NCBI GenBank assembly: GCA_021798875.1
Contig: JAJZBN010000012.1
Coordinates: 1-51,055 of the forward strand
Direction of reading: 5' to 3'
Origin: a bacterium
GTDB taxonomy: Bacteria > SZUA-79 > Acidulodesulfobacterales > Acidulodesulfobacteraceae
Length of the DNA: 51,055 nt
Shown piece after piece: positions 26,808-34,216 of this stretch. The notes under the pieces are model-generated. The model saw nothing but the letters and a program-made list of their open reading frames with translations, ran no database searches and had not been told where the DNA came from. Positions within the stretch are counted from its first letter, which is position 1. Each line of letters opens with the position of its first letter. Position numbers and translations under genes: made by a program.

Positions 26808-27942
26808 TTTTATATCTAACTCCCGTTAAATTACGGTGAAGGTATTTAATCCTGTATATACTTTCTCTTTCGGAATCCGACAGCGTTTTGCTTATTCCTT
26901 CTATTAACATATCTTCTATCATTTCTACTTCTATTCCGTTGATTTTTGCATGTCCGTGCGCATTTTGAATACTAAGCGGGAAATCCGGTATCGGAAACCC
27001 CAATCTAGCATCGTGAAGCAATTGTCCAAGGATCATTTCCGCATTTTCTAAGTCCCAAACGGCAATATCGACGGGCCAAACCGGATCGTAAGGACCGTCT
27101 CCGAATTTTACCAGAAATAACTTACCCATAGAAGCATAAGACTGGTTACCTTCATCGCCGGAAAACTCTTCAAAAGTATTAAACCAAGTCCTGTCGTAAT
27201 TATAACAGTATTGTTCTATTTCATCCGGAACTTTTACGTAACACGGATAAGGCAGCCTAAAAACGTTTTCCAAAGCTAGTGCAAGCGAAAGTCTGCTTAT
27301 AACTGCGCTTTCTTTTGCAACTCCTACCACGTTTACGTTTATATTTCTTTTTTGCTTATGTTCCTCGCATTTTTCTTTTATTTTTTTATCTAAAATAGGA
27401 AATAAAGTATTTTTAATAGACTTTGTGCGCAATAATCCTTCCCTTATTATTATAGTATTATTACCCCACTCGTTATATAAAAAATCATATAAGATAGCCC
27501 ATTCGACTATATCGCGATAAACCTTAACCGCCGAAGCAGTTTTTTCCGGCTGCCCCATTCCAGACAATAAATAGGAAATATCGCTTAACCTGCCTAAACC
27601 CAGATCATTGCATAAACGTTTTAAAGGCGTAATTCTTTCAACCCTTTTGTTTAAATCATCTGAATTGGAATTGCCGAAAATAGGGTCGATAGCGCACTGA
27701 ACGCCCCTTGAATCCACTACCCGTACAAGTTCCAGCACGCAAGGATTAAATTTTATATTATTGTTGCCGCCGTCCGCAGAAACAAAAGATACGGCAGTAG
27801 CAGTATAAGGTCTTAAAATTTTAATATCGTTTTTAATCTTTATCGCAAAATTCCGCAGCTCTTTTACTACCGGTTCTTCGGTAGCTTTATAAGCCGTTTC
27901 TATCTGAGATCTTATTAAATCCAAATTGTCGTCGGAAAGCAT
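26800..27942 (-). CDS. nurA: NurA-domain nuclease
   Basis: NurA is a manganese-dependent nuclease that partners HerA. The 380-residue protein has the family's first acidic motif as FVSADGGNNNI (about residue 56), ELVRVVDSRG soon after, NVNVVGVAKESAVISRLSLA in the middle and DLENAEMILGQLL plus the NAHGHAKINGIEVEMIEDML segment near the end. These correspond to the conserved Asp/Lys/His positions of the NurA fold. It is the first gene of the nurA-herA-DUF4338 operon. The nurA assignment rests on motif pattern and herA adjacency. Confidence 0.8.
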   Translation of the reverse strand: MLSDDNLDLIRSQIETAYKATEEPVVKELRNFAIKIKNDIKILRPYTATAVSFVSADGGNNNIKFNPCVLELVRVVDSRGVQCAIDPIFGNSNSDDLNKRVERITPLKRLCNDLGLGRLSDISYLLSGMGQPEKTASAVKVYRDIVEWAILYDFLYNEWGNNTIIIREGLLRTKSIKNTLFPILDKKIKEKCEEHKQKRNINVNVVGVAKESAVISRLSLALALENVFRLPYPCYVKVPDEIEQYCYNYDRTWFNTFEEFSGDEGNQSYASMGKLFLVKFGDGPYDPVWPVDIAVWDLENAEMILGQLLHDARLGFPIPDFPLSIQNAHGHAKINGIEVEMIEDMLIEGISKTLSDSERESIYRIKYLHRNLTGVRYKNA

Positions 27943-27987
27943 ATATATATTTTTTAAATATTTAATATTTTTCTATTTTGATAATTT

Positions 27988-28971
27988 TTATTCAGGAGGC
28001 TTAATATTGATAATTGCGTTAATTTGCCAAACCGTACCGAATTCGCTTTCCTGACTTACGTATAATATAGGCGTCTTCGATTTTAACGTAAAAAAAGTTC
28101 CGATTACGCTGACTGGTTTATTGCCTCCGGTTATATCAAAAGCAATCTCTTCTTCCTTAAAATTATACTTCTTTTCAAAATCTTCTTCAATTTTTTCTAG
28201 TAATTTAGAAAGAATGCTAAATTTTTCAAAACTTTCGATTTCATGTACTTTTATTCCGTCGTTGTCACGCAATTTAATAAACAAGCAGAGTATTATAAAT
28301 TTTAATTTATTTATATCGTTAACAGAACCTTTATTACTTGTATTTTTTGTACATATAAGTCTTATGTGTTCTATGGATTTAGAATTTTTAGAAAGTATAA
28401 GCAATGGGACTGCCCAACTCCATTTAATTTCGTTTATCTCTTTTAACCATTCCATGAAATTTTTAATTTTTTCGTTTTTATATTCAAATTCATTTTTTTG
28501 AAAAATTAAATATTCATGAAACTCTTTATTTTTATTACTTATATTAATAAAAATTTTTTTTATATTTTTTTTTTCAACTATATTATATATATCATCAAAA
28601 TTTTCAATATTTTCAATATCGTTTTCTTTTAAATATAATTTTTCGTCTCCATTATCGCATTCGTACGAAAAATTTATCTCCTGCCTAAGAATAGATATCG
28701 GCAAAATAAGTGCTTTAAAACTGTCATCTCTCATTAATGTTTCATTGGATAAATTATAGAATTTAAACATTTTTTTATTTTTATACAATAAATATATAAA
28801 TAAAATAAATAAAATAAATAAAATAATTATTTTAGTAATAACTATTAACAGTGTATTTTTAAAAAATACATCGAATAAGTCGGTTAAATAATTTCCGATC
28901 AGTCCTATTATTATTAACCAGCCGCTGATTAATAAAGCTAATATCGTATATTCTTTATTAATTTTTTTCAT
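27988..28971 (-). CDS. Membrane-anchored CARF-like protein (possible cOA-responsive effector)
   Basis: Two hydrophobic helices (about residues 8-28 and 40-63) anchor a cytosolic part. From about residue 185 the protein reads like a CARF Rossmann fold: WAVPLLILSKNSKSIEHIRLI first strand, then EEIAFDITGGNKPVSVIG (DITGGNKP at 279-286), then a strand TPILYVSQ. The (D/N)xTGGxK motif is typical of CARF sensors of cyclic oligoadenylates in type III CRISPR. No nuclease domain is visible, so action at the membrane, as with other TM-CARF effectors, is the natural guess. The gene is more AT-rich than the core genes. It lies 42 bp downstream of a small Csx3-like gene and near cas6. Confidence 0.65.
   Translation of the reverse strand: MKKINKEYTILALLISGWLIIIGLIGNYLTDLFDVFFKNTLLIVITKIIILFILFILFIYLLYKNKKMFKFYNLSNETLMRDDSFKALILPISILRQEINFSYECDNGDEKLYLKENDIENIENFDDIYNIVEKKNIKKIFINISNKNKEFHEYLIFQKNEFEYKNEKIKNFMEWLKEINEIKWSWAVPLLILSKNSKSIEHIRLICTKNTSNKGSVNDINKLKFIILCLFIKLRDNDGIKVHEIESFEKFSILSKLLEKIEEDFEKKYNFKEEEIAFDITGGNKPVSVIGTFFTLKSKTPILYVSQESEFGTVWQINAIINIKPPE
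28801..28827 (-). repeat. 9-bp tandem repeat in the second transmembrane helix
   Basis: Three consecutive 9-bp units of TAAAATAAA (the last diverged by one base) lie inside the membrane-anchored CARF-like gene. Each unit encodes Ile-Leu-Phe, giving ILFILFILF in the second membrane helix. Gain or loss of a unit would keep the frame and change helix length by three residues. Confidence 0.8.
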
Positions 28972-29013
28972 AAATTTTTAACTAAACCTCTTATATTTAC
29001 TATAAATATTATC

Positions 29014-29373
29014 TCAATGTTTAGCGGCGACAACTTCATACATTTCGTTTCTATACCTTACTTCGTGAAAACTATGTACTACAATATGAAACGCTACAAG
29101 ATAAACAGGAATTGCCGTAGCACCGGTTAAAACGACGCAGTCGTTAAAATCGCCGGTTTCCTTAATATCTTCATTTTTTTCGTTTTCAAAATTTCGGTTC
29201 CCTTTATTGTTTTTATATTCTTCTTTCCGCTTTTTTATATATTCGGTAATATTTTTACCTATTATATCGAGATTTTCCTGATTGACCGTAAAAGACTTGC
29301 GCCCCCCGAAACTTTCAATTTTAACGCCTTTATATATTTCTTCATTATTCAGCGACAAGTCTAATTCAATCAT
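29014..29373 (-). CDS. Small Csx3/Crn3-like CRISPR accessory protein
   Basis: The 119-residue protein ends with CVVLTGATAIPVYLVAFHIV, then HSFHEVRYRNEMYEVVAAKH. This resembles the Csx3 pattern of a hydrophobic strand, Gly, Pro, a helix with His, and a final 'valine-rich' strand. A charged Lys/Asn/Glu stretch (about residues 45-75) separates it from the N-terminal strands. Csx3 (Crn3) degrades cyclic tetra-adenylate. Next to a CARF-like effector gene such a ring nuclease would make sense. The resemblance is weak and by eye, so an unrelated small protein remains possible. It is first in the unit with the CARF-like gene, divergent from cas6. Confidence 0.45.
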   Translation of the reverse strand: MIELDLSLNNEEIYKGVKIESFGGRKSFTVNQENLDIIGKNITEYIKKRKEEYKNNKGNRNFENEKNEDIKETGDFNDCVVLTGATAIPVYLVAFHIVVHSFHEVRYRNEMYEVVAAKH

Positions 29374-29545
29374 TTATCTCATCTCCCTTATTATATTAAA
29401 TATTAATAAAAACAAACAAATAAATAAACTTTATCGTTTTTCAAAATATTTTACCCTATTTGCCGACCAATGTTTAAATTATATATCAATAAAAACAGTT
29501 ATTGCAATGAATAAATTATATAATATTTAAAATAAATTTCGCTGC

Positions 29546-29592
29546 AAACAACATTGTTTTAAGTTTTAAAAAATATTTTAATATGTTATATT
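29546..29592 (+). promoter_or_regulatory. cas6 promoter region, probably leaderless
   Basis: An extended -10 (TGTTATATT; hexamer TATATT at 29587-29592) ends 6 bases before the cas6 ATG at 29599. The transcript would therefore begin at or next to the start codon, and no ribosome-binding site is visible. A palindrome-like AAACAACATTGTTTT lies upstream at 29546-29560, around the -35 position, and could be an operator. The 225-bp divergent gap 29374-29598 also carries the promoter of the opposite unit, which I cannot place. Confidence 0.5.
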
Positions 29593-29598
29593 ACTTTT

Positions 29599-30633
29599 AT
29601 GGTGAAAGTTAGCGATAATTTATCAGATATTAAAAAGATTTTCGTGGATTTCAGAGCCGCAAAATTTAATTTTGAAATTAGAGCCGAAAACGACGTCTTT
29701 CTTCCTGAATACAAAGGCTCTACTTTCAGAGGCGTATTCGGACACATTTTTAAAGACGTAATGTGTATATCCCATACGGGAGAATGCTCAAGCTGCAGTT
29801 TCGACAAAGTCTGTATGTTCAAAAAAATATTCGACTCTCCTCCGCCGGCAAATTCGCAGAAACTGCGCAATTATTCCGCAGTTCCGCACCCTTATATCAT
29901 AGAACCGCCCTTGGACCAGAAAAATTTTTACAAGAAAGATGAAATAATAAAATTTTCCTTAATACTTATCGGACAGGCAATTTCTTTATTTCCCTATTTT
30001 GCGTATTCTTTTGGACTTGCAGGAAAAAAAGGCATAGGCAGACAGAAAAAAGGTAAATTTATAATTACTAAAATCATTAACGATAAAGACGGAGAACTAT
30101 TATATTATTATAAAAACGACGAACTGAAATCTATAGACGATACCTATTCGATTGAAGATTTTATTCCGGAAAATAAAAGCGAAAATTTTTCGGTTAGTTT
30201 AAGATTTATAACGCCCACAAGAATTATGTTTAACGAAAAGCTCGTTTCCGAGCCTGAATTTCATATGTACGTCAGAAACGCTTTAAGAAGAATATCGAAC
30301 TTAAATTTTTTCCACTGCGTCAATCTTAACGATAAAGACAGCAAAAAATCGACATCCAATAACGATTATCTGCCCGAATTAGAGTTAGACTTCAACCACT
30401 ATATAGAAAAATCAATGTCCGTAAATTCTAAAAAATCTTTAAAATGGTATTCCTTAGACAGATATTCCAACAGGCAAAAAACCCATATGAAACTAAGCGG
30501 CTTTATAGGCGATTTATCTTTCGAAAAAGTTCCGTTCGAATATTTATGGATTATTAAACTCGGCGAATTAGTGCATATCGGCAAGAACACTACTTTCGGG
30601 CATGGACAATACTCAATAACGTCTATCTTATAA
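29599..30633 (+). CDS. cas6: CRISPR pre-crRNA processing endoribonuclease Cas6
   Basis: A RAMP-fold endoribonuclease that cuts repeat RNA. The 344-residue protein has an N-terminal ferredoxin-like part with a Cys cluster (CSSCSFDKVCMFKKI, about residues 68-82) and a Gly-rich AGKKGIGRQKKGKF segment. The C-terminal RAMP domain shows LRFITPTRIM and then GFIGDLSFEKV and the signature GELVHIGKNTTFGHGQYSI at the end. It is about 18 kb from cas1 and is not next to any effector-complex gene. The predicted repeat hairpin with an 8-base 3' tag in the array fits Cas6 cleavage. Confidence 0.9.
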   Translation: MVKVSDNLSDIKKIFVDFRAAKFNFEIRAENDVFLPEYKGSTFRGVFGHIFKDVMCISHTGECSSCSFDKVCMFKKIFDSPPPANSQKLRNYSAVPHPYIIEPPLDQKNFYKKDEIIKFSLILIGQAISLFPYFAYSFGLAGKKGIGRQKKGKFIITKIINDKDGELLYYYKNDELKSIDDTYSIEDFIPENKSENFSVSLRFITPTRIMFNEKLVSEPEFHMYVRNALRRISNLNFFHCVNLNDKDSKKSTSNNDYLPELELDFNHYIEKSMSVNSKKSLKWYSLDRYSNRQKTHMKLSGFIGDLSFEKVPFEYLWIIKLGELVHIGKNTTFGHGQYSITSIL

Positions 30634-30646
30634 AAAAATTATTTTA

Positions 30647-30718
30647 TTGACTTGTTCGCCTGATGTTCGATATAATTAGATCATATATTATTATAAATAA
30701 AATATGATCTAATTATAT
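30647..30718 (+). promoter_or_regulatory. R-M promoter inside a 17-bp palindrome with GATC sites
   Basis: TTGACT (30647-30652) and TATAAT (30671-30676), 18 bp apart, form a near-consensus promoter. A perfect 17-bp inverted repeat surrounds the start region: ATATAATTAGATCATAT at 30670-30686 and its complement at 30702-30718, with a 15-bp spacer. The left arm contains the -10, and the right arm reaches into the endonuclease start codon. Each arm contains one GATC. It looks like an operator for repression or methylation-dependent control, or a hairpin over the start codon. Confidence 0.75.
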
Positions 30719-31547
30719 GAACGTTATGAACGATAAAAAATCTAAGAAAGAAATTATAGCCGAAATATTTTCAATTTGCAAAAAGAAAAACAATTTTATT
30801 TTCGATAACGATTTAATAAAAAAAATTTTAAAAAAATATGCTTCAAATGCTAATCCTTACGATATAACTAAACTTGATAATACTTCAAAATATCCTGATA
30901 TTTTATTAAAAGAAAATTATTTTATAGCTCATATAGGACAAGGCAAACATTGTTTTATTAAAGATTTAAATAAAGTATTTCATAAGTTTGAACCGATAAA
31001 TGAAGATGAGGTCATTAAATGGCCTTATCGCCCAAGCATTTTAAACGATTTTTCTATTTCGGAAAGCAGCGTATTATCTCTTTGTTTTAATCACAGGATA
31101 ATTCATGATTTTTTATATCAAGATATAGCCGCCAATCCTAAAATATATAACAGCGAACGAAAAAGGGGTGTTTCCTTTAACTATTTCATTGAAGATATAA
31201 AAATGAATTTTGAAAATCTTCAAATTGAAATAGATTTAACTATGGAGAATTATGGATTTGTTACCGTATTTGAAGGCAAAAATGCCGTTGACTCGGTAAA
31301 TTGGATTAATAATTTTAATATTTTTCAATTATATAATCCTTACAGATATTATCATAATTTAAAATTAACAAAAAAACTTGATATAAAAAAACTTACTGCA
31401 TGTTATTTATTAAGGCTTAAAACTTCAAAAGGATCAAGGATAAGACTTTATAATTATATATTTGAAAATCCTGAAGATATATCTTCAATTAAACTTATTC
31501 AAAAAAATGAATACGTGCTTGAAAAAAGGAGAATGATTAATGATTGA
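30717..31547 (+). CDS. Type II restriction endonuclease (PD-(D/E)xK type, putative)
   Basis: The 276-residue protein overlaps a DNA methyltransferase gene by 8 bp. It contains a plausible PD-(D/E)xK core: QIEIDLTMENYGFVTVFEGK, with Asp173 and the Glu-x-Lys pair 186/188. The N-terminal half has RPSILNDFSISESSVL. I do not recognise the exact family or the recognition site. The first ATG (30717) lies inside the palindrome and has no ribosome-binding site. A second in-frame ATG at 30726 is possible. The gene is visibly more AT-rich than the core block, consistent with transfer. Confidence 0.75.
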   Translation: MNVMNDKKSKKEIIAEIFSICKKKNNFIFDNDLIKKILKKYASNANPYDITKLDNTSKYPDILLKENYFIAHIGQGKHCFIKDLNKVFHKFEPINEDEVIKWPYRPSILNDFSISESSVLSLCFNHRIIHDFLYQDIAANPKIYNSERKRGVSFNYFIEDIKMNFENLQIEIDLTMENYGFVTVFEGKNAVDSVNWINNFNIFQLYNPYRYYHNLKLTKKLDIKKLTACYLLRLKTSKGSRIRLYNYIFENPEDISSIKLIQKNEYVLEKRRMIND

Positions 31548-32385
31548 CTTTATAGATAATTTATTCAACGAAGACGTCATAGATATGATGAAAAAATTGC
31601 CGGATAATTCTGTAGATATGATTTATAGCGATCCAGACTATAATGTCGGAATCAAATACAATAACAATATATATACTAAAAAATTTGAGAATTATATCGA
31701 ATGGTATATAGAACTTGCAAAAGAGTCTTTTAGAGTATTAAAAGATACGGGTAATATGTTTTTTATTAATTATCCAAAACAAAACTCTTATTTATGGGTT
31801 AAATATTTAGACCATGCCTGCTACGATGTCCATGAATATGTATGGATTTACAATACAAATATTGGACATTCGCCAAAAAGATTTACAACGGCGCATAGGA
31901 CGATACTACATTGTACAAAAACTAAGAATAATAAATGGTATAAAAATTCGGTTGCCGAAGAATATTTAAATCCAAACGATAGAAGAATCAAACAAAACAT
32001 ATTAAACGGCTCCAAAGGCAGAATGCCATATTCATGGCTATATTATAATTTGGTAAAAAACGTGTCGAAGGATAAAACAATGCATTCATGTCAGATACCG
32101 ATAGGATTAACTGAAAAAATTTTAAAAGCTTCTACAAAAGAAAATGATATTGTTTTAATCCATTTTGGAGGTTCAGGCAACGAAATATTATTGACGAAAC
32201 AACTCAAAAGACACTATATTTCGGCTGAAATAGATAAAATATATTATGATATGATTTTAAAAAGAATAAAAAATAACGGCTGCATACCCGAAGAGTATAA
32301 ACTTAAATTTAAAAAAGAAAAAATTAATAAAAATAATTTACATAAAGTTTCAACTGAATATAATGATGAATTATTCACCTTATAA
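31540..32385 (+). CDS. DNA adenine/cytosine-N4 methyltransferase (beta-class order)
   Basis: Modification partner of the upstream endonuclease. The 281-residue protein has catalytic motif IV as MIYSDPDYNVG (residues 31-34 are DPDY instead of the usual DPPY), followed by YIEWYIELAKESFRVLK. The SAM-binding motif I is at the C-terminal end (HFGGSGNEILLTKQL, about residues 207-217), then YISAEID. Motif IV before motif I marks the beta class of amino-methyltransferases. An AAAAAGGAG site lies within the end of the endonuclease gene, so the pair is coupled. Confidence 0.88.
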   Translation: MIDFIDNLFNEDVIDMMKKLPDNSVDMIYSDPDYNVGIKYNNNIYTKKFENYIEWYIELAKESFRVLKDTGNMFFINYPKQNSYLWVKYLDHACYDVHEYVWIYNTNIGHSPKRFTTAHRTILHCTKTKNNKWYKNSVAEEYLNPNDRRIKQNILNGSKGRMPYSWLYYNLVKNVSKDKTMHSCQIPIGLTEKILKASTKENDIVLIHFGGSGNEILLTKQLKRHYISAEIDKIYYDMILKRIKNNGCIPEEYKLKFKKEKINKNNLHKVSTEYNDELFTL

Positions 32386-32448
32386 TACTTATAATTAACA
32401 TGCTAAAAACGATTTTTTAAATTTACAATTAAATTAAACTAATATTAT

Positions 32449-33240
32449 ATGATAAGCAAAAGACAAAAAAATATTATCGATTTTATAATAGATTACGAAG
32501 GAAAAAAAGGTTATGCTCCTTCTTATGATGAGATATGTCAAGGAATCGGCATTTCTTCTAAATCTACAGTTTCTAAGCATATAAAATCTTTAAAGGACCG
32601 AGGTTTAATAGATACAATTCAGGGCAGAAAAAGATCTCTGTTTTTAACGGAAAAATATATTAACTCTAAAATTAATAACGTTATGCTAAAAAAAACAGAC
32701 TGCGCAAAAGAATTTAATTATCTTAATTTTACAAATACTGATTCGGATGCTTCTTGCATAAACAATATAAAAAAGAAACAATATGGCTTTCTATCAATTC
32801 CTGCTGCGGTTTCTTTTGAGAAGGAAGAAGATAAAGTATATCAAGGGCATCATACTAATTATATACACTTATACGGCTATATTCAGGCGGGTTATCCCGT
32901 GGAAGCAGTTCAAATAAAAGAAACTATAACTATACCGAATTGGCTCGTTTCTAAGCATTCAGGAGAATTGTTCGCTCTTAAAGTTAGAGGCGATTCGATG
33001 ATTGAAGACATGATTGCCGACAAAGATATTATTATCTTAAAAAAAACGGAAGAAGTCTCAAACGGTAAGATAGTGGCGGCTATAATTGAAGGCTATGAGG
33101 CTACTCTTAAAAGATACTATAAACTAAAAGACGGTACCGTTAAACTTATGCCGGCAAACCCCTCATTTAAACCTATAATTCTTAAAGAAACCAGCATTAA
33201 AATAATAGGCGAACTAGTAGGCTTAATCAGAAAATATTAA
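32449..33240 (+). CDS. lexA: LexA-type SOS repressor with an unusually long linker
   Basis: Represses SOS genes and self-cleaves when RecA is activated. Residues 1-66 are the winged helix (KRQKNIIDFIIDYEGKKGYAP, then GISSKSTVSKHIKSLKDRGLI). The C-terminal S24 domain (about residues 135-263) has the Ala147-Gly148 cleavage site in IQAGYP, catalytic Ser183 in VRGDSMIEDMI and Lys221 in EATLKRYYK. Between them lie about 70 residues of low-conservation sequence, making 263 residues rather than the usual 200. It follows the R-M genes and is convergent with the BI-1 gene. Confidence 0.9.
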   Translation: MISKRQKNIIDFIIDYEGKKGYAPSYDEICQGIGISSKSTVSKHIKSLKDRGLIDTIQGRKRSLFLTEKYINSKINNVMLKKTDCAKEFNYLNFTNTDSDASCINNIKKKQYGFLSIPAAVSFEKEEDKVYQGHHTNYIHLYGYIQAGYPVEAVQIKETITIPNWLVSKHSGELFALKVRGDSMIEDMIADKDIIILKKTEEVSNGKIVAAIIEGYEATLKRYYKLKDGTVKLMPANPSFKPIILKETSIKIIGELVGLIRKY

Positions 33241-33248
33241 TTTGTTTC

Positions 33249-33995
33249 TTACCTTCTCCTTCCCCCGCCGCCAAATAACGTAAGCAGCATAAGGAACAGG
33301 TTTATAAAATCCAAATAAAGGGTAAGAGCGCCCATAACGGTTTCTTTTCTTGTATCGAACGACCCGCTTAAATAAATCTGTTTAAGTTTCTGCATATCGT
33401 AAGCCGTAAGCCCCAAGAAAATTACTACCCCAAGGATGGATACTACATACATAAGCGTCGAACTGTGAAGGAAAAAATTTACTACCATAGCTATGATTAT
33501 GGCAAAAAGCCCTACCATCATAAAATTACCCATTTCGGTAAGGTCTCTTTTGGTCGTATATCCTAAGAACGCAAGAAGCCCGAAAGAAGCGGCGGTTAAA
33601 AAGAACACTATTTCTATAGACTGATTTGTATATACTAAAAAAATAAACGAAAAAGTCACGCCTGTAAGAGCGGAATAAAATAAAAATATAGCCTCGCTAA
33701 TATCCGCGGGCAGTCTGTTTATTCCGAAAGACAAACCCAAAACGGCCGCCAATTGAATCCCCATTAAAACATAAAACAACATAACATGCGAATAAAGATA
33801 GCCTACCAAAGGTTTATCCATAGCGACGAAATAAGATATGAAACCTGTCAACATAAGTCCTATGGTCATCCAGGTAAAAACTCCCCTGAAGAAATCAGAT
33901 AACCCTTCCTGCGTCATAGCCCTTCCGCGCGTAATATCGTAATCGTAACCTCTCGGTCCAGTTCCCATACCAAAATTATTATTTCCAAACGGCAT
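33249..33995 (-). CDS. Bax inhibitor-1 / YccA-family membrane protein
   Basis: A 248-residue polytopic protein with about seven hydrophobic helices. The family core follows an N-terminal Gly-rich segment: GLSDFFRGVFTWMTIGLMLTG, ALTGVTFSFIFLVYT, FFLTAASFGLLAFLGYTTKRDLT and a C-terminal TAYDMQKLKQIY plus ALTLYLDFINLFLMLLTLFG. Bacterial members (YbhL, YccA) sit in the inner membrane; YccA modulates FtsH, and others affect calcium flux. An AAAGGAGAAATTA leader gives the start. Its 3' end is 8 bp from that of lexA. Confidence 0.93.
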   Translation of the reverse strand: MPFGNNNFGMGTGPRGYDYDITRGRAMTQEGLSDFFRGVFTWMTIGLMLTGFISYFVAMDKPLVGYLYSHVMLFYVLMGIQLAAVLGLSFGINRLPADISEAIFLFYSALTGVTFSFIFLVYTNQSIEIVFFLTAASFGLLAFLGYTTKRDLTEMGNFMMVGLFAIIIAMVVNFFLHSSTLMYVVSILGVVIFLGLTAYDMQKLKQIYLSGSFDTRKETVMGALTLYLDFINLFLMLLTLFGGGGRRR

Positions 33996-34216
33996 AATTA
34001 ATTTCTCCTTTATTAATACTTATAAAATTTTTAAAATAATAAATATTATTACTTTATGATTTTTTTTCAATATTTAAATATTTATTTAATTGCTTATGAT
34101 TTTTACTATATTATAATATTATAAATCGACTTTTGGTTTAAAGTCAAATAATTCTGACGCTGTTATTAAAAATGTAATAGCCTATCAATATAGCCGCAAC
34201 TATAAAAAATATGATA

